A stretch of DNA of 64,000 nt from Dyadobacter endophyticus (GCF_014641595.1 NZ_BMIA01000001.1:1364001-1428000), one strand, 5' to 3'; counted from the stretch's first letter, positions 9,598 through 18,956 are shown. The notes: generated by a model not told the origin, from the sequence alone. A program made the numbers and translations.

Positions 9598-10659
9598 TTA
9601 TTCGCCCAGTTTTTTAAAAATTACAGGCATCATCTGCTCGTCAATGGCATCCATATCCACCAGCTTTAAGGATTTGACCATTTTCAGCGTGCTGGTTTTG
9701 TAATGCAGGAAATGGGGCGTCTGTAAATGCGACCGGTATGCAGCCTGGTTGGCGTAGATCTCCAATATTCTGATCTGAGTCGGGGTTTCCTTCTGATACA
9801 TAGGGTAAATGGCAATGACACCTGGCTCGATTGCTATGGATTCGGACGATTCCTTTTCCAGGATGGTTTTATACGCTTCCAGATGCTCGGGGAGAATTTC
9901 GATCTCGGAAATCCTGACCATCATATCGGGCTGGGTAACCGGTGATACCGGTTGGTTCAGGAGCTTCCTCAATGTATTGGCCTGCGCCCTTCCGGCGTTT
10001 TTTTCGATCACGTCTGCAAGTTCGGCTAGTTGGCGGTCCGTAATGCCTGTATTCTTGCCCATCCCGATGTGTGCCTGCAACTGCGGCTCCACGCCGGGCA
10101 TGGCGGCCAAAGCGGAAATGGTTATAAATTCACGCTGGCGATGATTCAAAACATCGCGGCTGAATATATCGGCAAACAAATGCTCTTTCAAAAAAGTATC
10201 GATCACCGGGGCAAAAGCATTGGCCCCGGTTTTTGGTCCAATTTCTTCTTTGCCGGTCAATTGCTGTAACGTTCGCTTTCCGGTTTCGAATTTATCCGCT
10301 GTGCCCGTTACCGGGCTAGCGTCTTTTCCCTCCACATCATTAATTCCCCTGGTTTTGCGTTCGTCGAGAACGGCCATTAGTGCATGGATGGCATTCAGGC
10401 TCCGGGGGAAACCGCAATATGCATAAAGCTGCACTTGCGCTTCCTTGATTTCGTTGACGGTCAGTCCTGCGTCCAACCCCGCGTTCAGGGCGCTTTTGAG
10501 TTGCTGCATGTTGCCCGTAGCGGTCAGGGCCGCAATCGCTGCCATGGTGTGCTGGTGTACATTCAACGCGGCAGTACCGCTGGTTTTGTCCTGTGCGTTC
10601 ATTGTACTGGCCATAACGGTGAAAGCAAAAAGTAGTATCCAAAGTTTATTTTTGCTCAT
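9598..10659 (-). CDS. secreted carboxymuconolactone decarboxylase-like protein with C-terminal ABM domain
   Basis: A 353-residue protein with a signal peptide (LWILLFAFTVMASTMNAQ). Residues about 35-105 and 155-230 look like two CMD/AhpD-like helical repeats (EIKEAQVQLYAYCGFPRSLNAI; NHRQREFITISALAAMPGVEPQLQAH). Residues about 255-335 resemble an antibiotic-biosynthesis-monooxygenase (ABM) ferredoxin-like domain (MVRISEIEILPEHLEAYKTIL). Such proteins are widespread in Bacteroidota near cupins, SDRs and AraC regulators; the reaction is not established. A truncated relative of its N-terminus appears at 60998-61225. It is convergent with the PI-PLC gene. Confidence 0.75.
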   Translation of the reverse strand: MSKNKLWILLFAFTVMASTMNAQDKTSGTAALNVHQHTMAAIAALTATGNMQQLKSALNAGLDAGLTVNEIKEAQVQLYAYCGFPRSLNAIHALMAVLDERKTRGINDVEGKDASPVTGTADKFETGKRTLQQLTGKEEIGPKTGANAFAPVIDTFLKEHLFADIFSRDVLNHRQREFITISALAAMPGVEPQLQAHIGMGKNTGITDRQLAELADVIEKNAGRAQANTLRKLLNQPVSPVTQPDMMVRISEIEILPEHLEAYKTILEKESSESIAIEPGVIAIYPMYQKETPTQIRILEIYANQAAYRSHLQTPHFLHYKTSTLKMVKSLKLVDMDAIDEQMMPVIFKKLGE

Positions 10660-10879
10660 TGTTGTGCTGATTTACTGTTTGTTAGCTTCTATTCACGCTC
10701 AAAACCCAAATTTCTGATTAACCCGGTATCTTCAAATCATTTGCAAATTTAGCCGTTACGCTCTTCCCCGCATTTATACAGAATACGGAAGTATTTACCA
10801 CTTTTACTGATTCGGCGGATGCGGAGATTGTCATGCTGGTGTCCCGGGTCCGGCGTGTACGCATCACACCGGACTTCTA

Positions 10880-11422
10880 TCATTTACTGTCTTTGTCAAC
10901 ACTGTAACGGAGCGACAATAGGCCTGTCGGATAGGACTTGCTATCTATCAGTGTAAGGTGGGTACGGCTGCCCGACTGACCGAACAATGGCTTGCCACCG
11001 CCAAGCAATATAGGATGTACCGATAGCCATAACTCGTCGACAAGGCCCTCGTTCATCATAGCCTCGGCAAGGGAAGCTCCGCCGTATAACCAAATGTCTT
11101 TACCAGGTTGCTCCTTGATTTTACGCGCTTTATCCATAGCGTCCTCTGCGATGAGGATTGCCCCATTTTTCGCCGATTTTAAAGTTTTAGAAAAAACATA
11201 TTCTGTCAGTTGAGGCATGCCCGGAATTACTTCCCCGTCGTTGCTTTCTGCAAATTGTTGTGCGATCTCATAACTCTTACGCCCAATAAAGATGGCATCT
11301 ATTCCCGTGAAGAACTCGTTCAAGCCATAATCCTGGTCGGTAAAGCACCAGTCAAATTCCCCATTTGGCCCCTCAATGTATCCATCTAATGTGATTGCCA
11401 GTCCTAAAATCAATTTTCGCAT
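10880..11422 (-). CDS. dihydrofolate reductase-fold protein (RibD C-terminal domain family)
   Basis: About 180 residues in the DHFR/RibD_C fold: MRKLILGLAITLDGYIEGPNGEFDW at the N-terminus (split here around TLDGY), IFIGRKSYE near 50, DIWLYGGASLAEAMMNEGLVDELWLSVHP near 110-140 and LLGGGKPLF. This YyaP/YwjB-like group is thought to be an NADPH-dependent reductase of unknown substrate. I chose the ATG at 11422, which matches the usual family start; an in-frame ATG at 11443 adds seven residues. Confidence 0.8.
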   Translation of the reverse strand: MRKLILGLAITLDGYIEGPNGEFDWCFTDQDYGLNEFFTGIDAIFIGRKSYEIAQQFAESNDGEVIPGMPQLTEYVFSKTLKSAKNGAILIAEDAMDKARKIKEQPGKDIWLYGGASLAEAMMNEGLVDELWLSVHPILLGGGKPLFGQSGSRTHLTLIDSKSYPTGLLSLRYSVDKDSK

Positions 11423-11485
11423 ATCGTGATCGTTTTTCAGCAAAACTACATTCCTCCGACTTATCGGAATTGTACGAAATGGACA

Positions 11486-12268
11486 TCAAAACAAAATGTG
11501 GCTTGCAGCTACGACCTCGCCGGGGGAATGGCCTGTGTAAACCTTGTAGTCGCGTATAAAATGTGCCTGATCGTAGTACCCGCTTAGGTGTGCGATTTCT
11601 GTAAGCGACATATCCGGATAATTTGCCAGATATTGAAGTGAAGAATTGAACCTGCAAACACCCAGGTATTCTTTGGGAGATAAGCCAATACTCTGGTGAA
11701 ATCTTCTCGACAGCTGACGTTGGCTAAGGCCTGTTTCTTCGGCTAGTTTGCGAACAGCTATTGAGCCCCGGGTAAGCTGTGCCTTGCCGAGGCAATAAGC
11801 CACCTGCAAATCCTGTTTTTCCAATGTCAATTGCCGGAGCAAAAAGTCTTGCACGACGGCGCTGCGTCCTTCATCGTTGGGAATGCCCGCTAGTTTATCC
11901 TCTAATTCGGAAGTGGCGCCATTCCAAACGTCGAAGAAATTGATAGTGGTATCCTTAAATAAGTGCATCGGCATACGAAAGAATAGATATGCCATTCCGG
12001 GGTGAAAGCAGACGGCCAGACAGCCAGATCCTTTACGCATTTGAACGTCCACGGGGCGACTCAGTCGAAAACAAACAATACTGCGCTTATAAAGCTCCTG
12101 ATCTATGACCGCAATTGGGGTACTGGTATAGTTAAGAAATAATTCCACACAGGTATCCGGCAACACCCGGACTTGACTCCAGTCTGCGCCTCCCTCGCAC
12201 TCCATGGAACATATTGATTTTACGTAGTTTCGTAACTGCGGCAGAATAATATACGATCGAACGTGCAT
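11486..12268 (-). CDS. AraC-family transcriptional regulator
   Basis: A 260-residue protein starting at the ATG at 12268; the open frame extends further upstream but is not protein-like. The C-terminal ~100 residues are a double helix-turn-helix of AraC type (IAVRKLAEETGLSQRQLSRRF...SLTEIAHLSGYYDQAHFIRDYK). The N-terminal part (HVRSYIILPQLRNYVKSI, RVLPDTCVELFLNY) is the DUF6597-like sensing domain common in Bacteroidota AraC proteins. It lies divergent to the small hydrolase at 12471 and upstream of the reductase at 10880, either of which could be its target. Confidence 0.85.
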   Translation of the reverse strand: MHVRSYIILPQLRNYVKSICSMECEGGADWSQVRVLPDTCVELFLNYTSTPIAVIDQELYKRSIVCFRLSRPVDVQMRKGSGCLAVCFHPGMAYLFFRMPMHLFKDTTINFFDVWNGATSELEDKLAGIPNDEGRSAVVQDFLLRQLTLEKQDLQVAYCLGKAQLTRGSIAVRKLAEETGLSQRQLSRRFHQSIGLSPKEYLGVCRFNSSLQYLANYPDMSLTEIAHLSGYYDQAHFIRDYKVYTGHSPGEVVAASHILF

Positions 12269-12470
12269 AAGGCAAAAATATAAAATATAAGTGGTGTCTT
12301 TGTCGCAGATGCCCCTCTTAAATGGCCGGGTTTGCCTACACCGGAGGTTACAGGGTTTTCTATTTTTGAGATATGCTTCCTGCGTGCCAATATCAATCCG
12401 CTTGCGCACGCCTGCTGGTTATCGCCTAAAAATATGCAACTCAAATAATCTGTTTCAAATTCAAAGTCTC

Positions 12471-13022
12471 ATGGCAAAGCAAATCATATTCTTTCACGGC
12501 GGCGGTTCAAAAGAGGATTTTGAAGCCGACAAAAAACTGGTGGAGTCCTTGGAAGCTCACCTGGGACAGTCTTACGATATTCAATACCCATTTTTGCCGG
12601 ACGAAGGCACTCCGGACCTTGGAAGACGGCGGCAAATTAGTCAAGCCATATCCGAAAGTGGCGACGGCGTAATTTTAGTTGGCCATTCGTTCGGTGCTTC
12701 GATGTTACTGGCCTGCCTTTCTGAATTTGAAATAGAGCAAAGAATTGCGGGAGTATTCCTGATTGCGACACCTTTCTGGCAAGGTAGCCAGGACTGGGTG
12801 GAAGCATTCAAATTGCGCTCGGATTTCGCAGAGAAGATCGGCAGCAAGACGCCTCTGTTTCTTTACCATTGTCTTGATGACGAGGATGTACCGGTTGAGC
12901 AATTGGAGATTTACAAACAACATCTTCCCTGGGCGACTTTCCGCGAAGTTCCGACCGGCGGACATCAGTTTAATGATGATCTGAGTGTTGTAGCAGCTGA
13001 CATTATTCGGCTTTTTCAATAG
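12471..13022 (+). CDS. small alpha/beta hydrolase (RBBP9/YdeN-like serine hydrolase)
   Basis: A 183-residue protein. I placed the start at the ATG at 12471 (MAKQIIFFHGGGSK), since the frame upstream is not protein-like. It has an N-terminal HGGGSKEDF motif, a serine nucleophile elbow GHSFGAS near residue 68, an acid-bearing loop YHCLDDEDVP near 128 and a C-terminal His in PTGGHQFND near 165, giving a plausible Ser-Asp-His triad. Cytosolic, no signal peptide. The substrate is unknown. Its 3' end abuts the decayed AraC gene on the opposite strand. Confidence 0.75.
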   Translation: MAKQIIFFHGGGSKEDFEADKKLVESLEAHLGQSYDIQYPFLPDEGTPDLGRRRQISQAISESGDGVILVGHSFGASMLLACLSEFEIEQRIAGVFLIATPFWQGSQDWVEAFKLRSDFAEKIGSKTPLFLYHCLDDEDVPVEQLEIYKQHLPWATFREVPTGGHQFNDDLSVVAADIIRLFQ

Positions 13023-13473
13023 CAGTAAAAGCCAGGTGCAGAGAAGATGTTGTTTGAAGAGCCGGCTGAAATGTTGGGGATATTTAAAGCCCAGCTCGAA
13101 TGCGATTTCGTTAACCGTTTTTTCGCTATTGAATATGCGCTCCTTGGCAGCTTCAATAACCTTCATCTGAATGTATTCCTGAGCAGTCTGGCCGGTCTCT
13201 TTCTTGACCAGGTCACCGAAGTATTTAGGCGACAAATTAAGCTCGCTAGCGCAGTACGCCACTGCCGGTAATCCGATGGTCTGCGGTTTATCGGATTTGA
13301 AATAGTTGCTCAAAAGATTTTCGAACCTGGCCAGGACCCCCTTGTGTACCGTGTCGCGGGTGATGAACTGACGGTCGTAAAACCGGATGCAATAGTCGAG
13401 GAACAATTCGATATATTGGCTGGACTTCTTCCTCGGGCTTGTGAATATTTTTAATTAGTTCGAAATTACCCAT
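13018..13473 (-). pseudogene. decayed AraC-family regulator
   Basis: The minus strand encodes a good AraC DNA-binding region (IELFLDYCIRFYDRQFITRD, then LNLSPKYFGDLVKKETGQ and TVNEIAFELGFKYPQHFSRLFKQ), but it is not an intact gene. The frame carrying IELFLDYC has an in-frame stop just upstream, and the ATG at 13473 (MGNFELIKNI) is in a different frame, so there is a frameshift near 13430. The ~150-residue N-terminal sensing domain is missing. At the C-terminus the frame runs past FKQ into sequence antisense to the hydrolase; a one-base shift gives a plausible short AraC-like tail ending near 13018. It is a remnant with at least two frame errors. Confidence 0.7.
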
Positions 13474-13574
13474 TTACCCTTCATCCGAAAAATCGGAATG
13501 GCCAAATATGAAACGATTCGCCGCGCTCACGCCATACACCGTCGCAGTGCTGCAAAGTGCATCACTTTTCGTAA

Positions 13575-13979
13575 TTAGTGCCCGGTTGTTGAAGTATTGT
13601 CCGCAGAAAACTCTCTTTTAATTTTCTCCCTGTGCTGCTTACCCCAGTCGACGAGGTGTTCAACAACCTTTTCGAGCGTCTGACTATAAGGGGTGAGCTC
13701 GTATTCTATCAGCACCGGGTAGCCAACGGAAACCTTTTTTACAAGCAGTCCATTGGATTCCAATTCTTTCAATTCACTCGACAGAACCCGTCCTGATATC
13801 CCTGCAATTTGCCGTTGCAGCTCACTGAACCTCTTGTTTCCTCTTGCGATGGAAATGATGATCCGCAATTTCCATTTACCACCAATGGCATACATCGCGT
13901 CCCCCACGGCGTTTAAAACAACGTTACATTCTTCGCTGAATGCCTTGTCGGTTGTCTGACCGGTATTTTCCTTTTTCAT
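13575..13979 (-). CDS. HxlR-family winged-helix regulator
   Basis: A 134-residue protein with the HxlR pattern: CNVVLNAVGDAMYAIGGKWKLRIIISI (the GGKWK hallmark near residue 35), RFSELQRQIAGISGRVLSSELKELESNGLL recognition region and the wing YPVLIEYELTPYSQTL. HxlR proteins are dimeric repressors or activators that respond to electrophiles, quinones or other small molecules. It is divergent to the SnoaL-like gene at 14197, with an inverted repeat between them, so that gene is its likely target. Confidence 0.88.
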   Translation of the reverse strand: MKKENTGQTTDKAFSEECNVVLNAVGDAMYAIGGKWKLRIIISIARGNKRFSELQRQIAGISGRVLSSELKELESNGLLVKKVSVGYPVLIEYELTPYSQTLEKVVEHLVDWGKQHREKIKREFSADNTSTTGH

Positions 13980-13995
13980 AGTTAGTACGATTTGT

Positions 13996-14024
13996 TTACT
14001 TGCTAACCTATTAGTAACAAGTAA
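13996..14024. promoter_or_regulatory. inverted repeat upstream of HxlR gene, candidate operator
   Basis: TTACTTG (13996-14002) and CAAGTAA (14018-14024) form a 7-bp perfect inverted repeat centred on 14010, only 17 bp from the HxlR start. A longer imperfect pair, TTTGTTTAC (13991-13999) with GTAAGCAAA (14031-14039), surrounds it. The position between divergent genes fits HxlR autoregulation. Confidence 0.5.
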
Positions 14025-14196
14025 TAAAATGTAAGCAAATGTACTCTATTTTTGCTATCAACAAAGACGAACACAGCGGTATGAGAAAAACAGATTTGGC
14101 ATTCGGGCAAGCAAGTATTCGGGTTGAAACCAGCAGAAGCAGGCAAGATTTAAGTATTATTCAACAACTATTTTCAACAACTAAAAACAAACAATC

Positions 14197-14634
14197 ATGA
14201 CTCAGGACATTTTTAGTACCCAGGACGAATTAAGGGATTTAATAGACGCCTACGCTTACTTAGGTGATGAGAAAAAGATCTCCGAACAGATGCGTTTATT
14301 TACCGAGGATGCTGTTTATCAGGTTTACATGGGCGATTTTTTGGTCGCAAATGTCAGCGGGACGGCTAATCTGGAAAAGGAATTCAATGGGCACGCGGCC
14401 TTGGTGAAAACCTATTTCACGATGAACGGACAGCATACCGTGCATGTTGGGGAGGATACCGCGAGTGGTATTTCTTTTTCTCAGATCAAGATGATCAGAG
14501 AGCCGGAGGGCAAAAGAAATATTACAGATTATAGTGTCAGATACGAGGACCAATATGTTCGCCAAAATGGGAAATGGTTCGTAAAGGAACGTATTGGCTA
14601 CTTTGTCATAATTGAAGAAAGGTTACTGGCATAA
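14197..14634 (+). CDS. SnoaL-like/NTF2-fold protein
   Basis: A 145-residue protein resembling the SnoaL-4/NTF2-like alpha+beta cone fold: QDELRDLIDAYAYLGDEKKISEQMRLFTEDAVYQVY at the N-terminus (helix pair and first strand) and YEDQYVRQNGKWFVKERIGYFVIIE at the end. Such small proteins are polyketide-cyclase-like enzymes, dehydratases or ligand binders; the fold alone does not tell which. Divergent from the HxlR gene and probably under its control. Confidence 0.75.
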   Translation: MTQDIFSTQDELRDLIDAYAYLGDEKKISEQMRLFTEDAVYQVYMGDFLVANVSGTANLEKEFNGHAALVKTYFTMNGQHTVHVGEDTASGISFSQIKMIREPEGKRNITDYSVRYEDQYVRQNGKWFVKERIGYFVIIEERLLA

Positions 14635-14694
14635 GTGCAGCCGGAAGAGGCAACAGCAATGCTGTCGAGTTAGGAGTTTCCGAGCTTCCAGAAA

Positions 14695-16278
14695 CTACTT
14701 TTTAAGCCTGGATTCTTCCAGGTCTAAATTATGTTCCATATCTCGTATCACATCTTCATCGTATTTGTTTTCATCACCGATAGTATGCAGGCTGGCTCTC
14801 TGCAATGCAACGAGTTCAATCATGATTTTCTTTTTTAGCTCTTTGGCCGGGTCGTGGTCATCCTGCGCGGGATCTGCAAAGGCGATTGTTCTTTGAAGTT
14901 GCTCCATAATGCGTTTGACCGATCCGTAGTTCCGGATTTCGGAATGGTAATGTTGTTTCATGTAGTCGGCAGACCGCCTCGCCAGGTGCAGCCGTATCAT
15001 TTCCATCTGTTGGTCAACGGACAAGTCCTCCTCGGCTTCGGGTACCCGGAAAAGCCGCAGGACCATTGGTAAGGTTAATCCCTGGAAAACGAGTGTGACC
15101 AGTATTACAATGAAGGTAATGAACAATATCAGGTTACGATGCGGAAAAGCGCTGCCCTGCTGCGTATTCAGCGGGATTGTCAGCGCTGCCGCAAGTGACA
15201 CCACCCCGCGCATGCCAGCCCAACCCATCACAAAAGTGAGTCTCCATCCCGGGCTGCTTTCTCTATCTCTTACATTCCGGCTCAGCATGCGCGGGAGGAA
15301 GGTTGCCAGGTATACCAGAATAATCCTAATCACAATGGCGGTAAGGCTAATAAGAAGTCCATAACCAATCGCTTCCCTCAATGAATAAGTGTCCAGACCG
15401 TCCACGATCGCCGGCAGCGCCAGGCCGATCAGAATAAACACAAAAGCATTAAGCAGAAAAACCAGCATGAGCCAGATTTCCCGGTTTTGGAGCCTTGTCT
15501 GATAGTTTAGGAAATCCTTTGCGTGGAAAGACAGGTAGAGGCCGCCGCTTACCACGGCCAGTACACCCGACCAATGAAACTTTTCGGCAATGACGTACAT
15601 CAGATAGGGGGCCATCAGGATAATCGGTGAGGTAATGCGCGATGATCTTGCCCAATAGCGAAGTACTAGATATATCAGGTGACCAACAACAAGGCCAACG
15701 GCCGTTCCCATAAATGCCAGCACTGCAAAATCGACGACCGCCTCTTTGGGCGTGAAATGGCCTGTCAAAACCGCAATAGTAGCAAAGCGGAAGACTGTTA
15801 ATGATGCGGCGTCATTGACCAGGCTTTCGCCTTCCAGAATTGTAATTCCGCGCCGGGGCATCTTGAGGCCTTTTAGAACGGAGCTGGTTGCAACCGCATC
15901 AGGTGGCGAAATGATACCGCCGAGCAAATAGCCCAGGGCCAGTGTAAAACCGGGAATGATGGCCACCGATAAGTAGGCAATAACCAGGGATGTTGAAAAA
16001 ACAAGTCCGAAACCCATCGAGAAAATTGACTCTTTTCGCGCCCAGAAATCCTTCCACGACGTCGTCCATGCCGCTTCAAAAAGCAGCGGCGGCAGAAATA
16101 TCAGGAAAATAATATCCGGGTCTAAACTGATGTTGGGGACAGCTGGAATCAGGGAAATGACCAACCCTCCCAGTACCAGCAGGATCGGGTAAGAAACTTT
16201 CAATCGTTCGCTCCAAAGATATAGTAAGGCTATAAAGAAGAATAGGATCAGTACGAGTAGCAGATTTTGATGGACCAT
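14695..16278 (-). CDS. CPA1-family Na+/H+ antiporter
   Basis: A 527-residue membrane protein with about 12 transmembrane helices and the CPA1 (NhaP/NHE-like) signatures: IFLIFLPPLLFEAAW near residue 58-72, LGGIISPPDAVATSSVLKGL near 117 and the ion-site ILEGESLVNDAASLTVFRF near 147. The last ~110 residues are a charged cytoplasmic tail (LHLARRSADYMKQHYHSEI...). Expected role: exchange of cytoplasmic Na+ or K+ for protons in pH and salt homeostasis. Divergent from the histidine kinase at 16458. Confidence 0.88.
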   Translation of the reverse strand: MVHQNLLLVLILFFFIALLYLWSERLKVSYPILLVLGGLVISLIPAVPNISLDPDIIFLIFLPPLLFEAAWTTSWKDFWARKESIFSMGFGLVFSTSLVIAYLSVAIIPGFTLALGYLLGGIISPPDAVATSSVLKGLKMPRRGITILEGESLVNDAASLTVFRFATIAVLTGHFTPKEAVVDFAVLAFMGTAVGLVVGHLIYLVLRYWARSSRITSPIILMAPYLMYVIAEKFHWSGVLAVVSGGLYLSFHAKDFLNYQTRLQNREIWLMLVFLLNAFVFILIGLALPAIVDGLDTYSLREAIGYGLLISLTAIVIRIILVYLATFLPRMLSRNVRDRESSPGWRLTFVMGWAGMRGVVSLAAALTIPLNTQQGSAFPHRNLILFITFIVILVTLVFQGLTLPMVLRLFRVPEAEEDLSVDQQMEMIRLHLARRSADYMKQHYHSEIRNYGSVKRIMEQLQRTIAFADPAQDDHDPAKELKKKIMIELVALQRASLHTIGDENKYDEDVIRDMEHNLDLEESRLKK

Positions 16279-16457
16279 CTTTAAAGGTACACATACATAT
16301 CAACAGGCTCATTGCAGGTAAATCAGAAAAGCCGAAAACCGTCAGGAAATCATAGACGAGAGCGGCACCTGTGATATATGTAAATGTAAAAACGGCATAT
16401 GTAACGTCTTACGACGCAGTTGTGTGAGCTTTGTAGCTAAATATTAAGCTCTCTGTC

Positions 16458-17168
16458 ATGAACAATCCCGAAACTTTACCGGATGGCGATGTAATTTCTG
16501 ACTTTGCCCTTACGCTGGTTCATGAAATTCGCAATCCATTGACCAACATTGATTTGTCACTGCAGGTGCTCTCTCAGGAAATAACCGATGAGAGTCTTCG
16601 GGTATATCTTGACATTATCAAAAGAAGCTCGGACCGTATCGGGAAAATATTGAAGAATCTTCTCAGTCATCAGAAACTAAATGAAAACTCCGGTGCCGAC
16701 CATTCCTTACATACCATACTGGACGAGGTGATCTTGCTGGCCACTGACCGCATTGTGCTTAAAAAGGTCAAGGTTACCAGGGATTATGATTCGAAGGACT
16801 GTGTGGTGGCGATTAACGCGCAAAAAATAAAAATCGCCCTGACAAATATCGTGGTCAATGCCATTGAAGCCATGGATCCACGGCAAGGTGAGTTGAAGCT
16901 GGTTACCAGGTCGACAGACGCCACGCACCTGATCCGCATTGAAGACAATGGATGCGGGATCAATGACGCGGGGATGAAAAATCTGTTTAAAAGAGGTTTC
17001 TCGGATAAACCGGGTGGTATCGGAATCGGCCTGTTCTCGACCTTAAAAATTTTGAAATCCAGTAATGTGGGGATAGATGTGCAGTCTCAGGCAGGCTCCG
17101 GAACATGCTTTATCCTGACTTTCAACAAGAGCACAACGCCCGACAAGTTGATCCCAATGTCGCTGTAA
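16458..17168 (+). CDS. histidine kinase catalytic core without sensor domain
   Basis: A 236-residue protein with only the kinase core: HisKA phosphoacceptor in LVHEIRNPLTNIDLS near residue 22, the N box NIVVNAIEAMD near 135, G1 IEDNGCGIND near 163, and G2 GGIGIGLFSTLKI near 189. There is no transmembrane segment or sensor domain, so it is a soluble kinase that must take its input from another protein. It lies just upstream of the short AraC gene, with no receiver gene adjacent. Confidence 0.85.
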   Translation: MNNPETLPDGDVISDFALTLVHEIRNPLTNIDLSLQVLSQEITDESLRVYLDIIKRSSDRIGKILKNLLSHQKLNENSGADHSLHTILDEVILLATDRIVLKKVKVTRDYDSKDCVVAINAQKIKIALTNIVVNAIEAMDPRQGELKLVTRSTDATHLIRIEDNGCGINDAGMKNLFKRGFSDKPGGIGIGLFSTLKILKSSNVGIDVQSQAGSGTCFILTFNKSTTPDKLIPMSL

Positions 17169-17245
17169 ATCCCGCAAAATCAGCTATATTGTAAGAAATC
17201 GGCTTTGGATTTTATGGCCGGTACAATTAATGAGCTTGTTCTATC

Positions 17246-17806
17246 ATGATATTGTATATCAAATACATGGTCAGCCTGCGGTGCAAAATGATGGTGCAGC
17301 AAGAACTGAAAAACCTCGGCTTACATTACGTGGTTGTGGAACTGGGTAGTGTCGAGATTCTTGAAGATATTTCTATCGAGCAGCGTGAAGCGCTTAAAAG
17401 GAATTTGCTCAAATCCGGCCTCGAACTACTGGACGACAAAAGGAGCATTTTGATTGAGAAGATCAAAAATGTCATCGTGGAGATGGTACATTACCAGGAT
17501 GAACTTCCCAAAACCAATTATTCGGATTACATCGCAGAAAAACTGGGGTATGACTATACCTACCTTTCCAACATGTTTTCAGAGGTGAAGGGAATCAATA
17601 TCCAGCAATTTATCATCCATCACAAGATAGAAAAAGTTAAAGAGCTGTTGCTTTATGAGGACTTGAACCTCACAGAGATCTCTTACAAAATGCATTACAG
17701 TAGCGTAGCGCACCTGTCCAATCAGTTTAAAAAGGTCACAGGCCTTTCTCCCACCTACTATAAAAAACTTCGAAAAAAGCGCGACAGTAACCTGGAAAAT
17801 ATATGA
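17246..17806 (+). CDS. AraC-type helix-turn-helix protein with short N-terminal domain
   Basis: A 186-residue protein of a Bacteroidota group that starts with ILYIKYMVSLRCKMMVQQEL and LHYVVVELGSVEIL, a conserved ~85-residue N-terminal domain, followed by an AraC HTH (DYTYLSNMFSEVKGINIQQF...LNLTEISYKMHYSSVAHLSNQFKKVTGLSPTYYKK, quoted in parts). The first ATG (17246) fits the family start. Relatives often sit next to stress and envelope genes; here it precedes an outer-membrane porin and follows a histidine kinase. Confidence 0.8.
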   Translation: MILYIKYMVSLRCKMMVQQELKNLGLHYVVVELGSVEILEDISIEQREALKRNLLKSGLELLDDKRSILIEKIKNVIVEMVHYQDELPKTNYSDYIAEKLGYDYTYLSNMFSEVKGINIQQFIIHHKIEKVKELLLYEDLNLTEISYKMHYSSVAHLSNQFKKVTGLSPTYYKKLRKKRDSNLENI

Positions 17807-17962
17807 GGTCGGTTGCTCTTCCTTGAAAACGTATTGATTTTCTGTTCGTGATAATCAGTGATCAATGTAACTATTCAGTCCGGTTGTGTAACAATTACGA
17901 CCCCACCGGTGCCGACCTTTGCATAGGTTGATTCAAACATAAAAACCCTCCGGGGCTGAGCA

Positions 17963-18538
17963 ATGAAAAAGTTATCAATAACATTTATACTGTGCGCAAT
18001 GACGATCACGTCGTTCGCACAAACTTTCGGTTTCGGGCCAAAGGCTGGCGTGAACGTCAGTAACTATCAGGGTGGTAACATCCAGACCGAAGCGAAGCTC
18101 GGATATCATTTTGGCGGTATGCTTAATTTTGGGTTTGGAAATGTCTTTTCTATCCAACCTGAGGTGCTTTTCTCCACCCTGGGTGCTAAGGTCGAGAGCG
18201 GCGGGAGCAAAACGGACTTCAAGATCAATTATCTGACGGTTCCGGTCATGCTGAAATTCAGAACCAGAAGTGGTTTTTACCTGGAGGCAGGGCCTCAGGC
18301 AGGCTTCCGGTTATCTGAAAGTGTTCCAGACCAGACCATAGATCATTTCGCTAAAAATCTGGATATATCTTTGGGCGCGGGTTTGGGCTATCAGTCCAAT
18401 ATCGGGCTTGGGATCGGGTTCCGATACGTAGCAGGTCTATCAAAAGTGGGTGACTTCTCTTCACAGGAAATCAATCCTGACTTCAAAAACAGCGTTATCC
18501 AGGGCAGCTTATTCTGGCTGATTCCTATTGTCAAATAA
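17963..18538 (+). CDS. outer-membrane beta-barrel protein (PorT-like family)
   Basis: A 191-residue protein with a signal peptide (MKKLSITFILCAMTITSFAQ) followed by FGFGPKAGVNVSNYQG and GYHFGGMLNFGFGNVFSIQPEVLFS, the pattern of the outer-membrane beta-barrel family PF13568, an eight-stranded barrel very common in Bacteroidota. It ends with a strand-like segment (QGSLFWLIPIVK). Probably a small outer-membrane barrel of structural or unknown function. Confidence 0.8.
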   Translation: MKKLSITFILCAMTITSFAQTFGFGPKAGVNVSNYQGGNIQTEAKLGYHFGGMLNFGFGNVFSIQPEVLFSTLGAKVESGGSKTDFKINYLTVPVMLKFRTRSGFYLEAGPQAGFRLSESVPDQTIDHFAKNLDISLGAGLGYQSNIGLGIGFRYVAGLSKVGDFSSQEINPDFKNSVIQGSLFWLIPIVK

Positions 18539-18611
18539 TAGCATGTTTATGCATATGCGTTAAGGAAACGTAAAATAGCTTCACGCATGAAATCAGGAAA
18601 ACACAGCGGAT

Positions 18612-18956
18612 ATGAATAAGGACAATGAGGAGATACAAAAAGCGAAAGCCCATATTATCGTGGAGATCATCGAGTACGTACCCAATGCAGTTCTGAGCAG
18701 GACTATCATCAAAAAAACGACAGGTAATGTCACCGTTTCGGCTTTTGATGCCGGAGAGGAAATTGCCGAGAAATCTTCCGCCTTTGATACCTATATTCAA
18801 ATTATCGATGGTTCGGCCGAAATTGTCATCGATGGCAAAAAGCACCAACTTGGGCTAGGTCAAGGAATTATCATTCCCGCGCATCAGAGGAATTCCTTTT
18901 GCGCCAAAGAGCCTTTCAAAATGATTTCGACAGTTATAAAAAGCGGGTACGAATGA
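18612..18956 (+). CDS. single-domain cupin
   Basis: A 114-residue cytosolic protein with one cupin barrel: SAFDTYIQIIDGSAEIVIDGKKHQLGLGQGIIIPAHQRNSF (quoted in two parts around GSAEIVIDG). The usual HxHx(3-4)E metal triad is not complete (EIAEKSSAFDTYIQ in place of HxH), so metal binding is doubtful. Ligand unknown. Confidence 0.75.
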   Translation: MNKDNEEIQKAKAHIIVEIIEYVPNAVLSRTIIKKTTGNVTVSAFDAGEEIAEKSSAFDTYIQIIDGSAEIVIDGKKHQLGLGQGIIIPAHQRNSFCAKEPFKMISTVIKSGYE

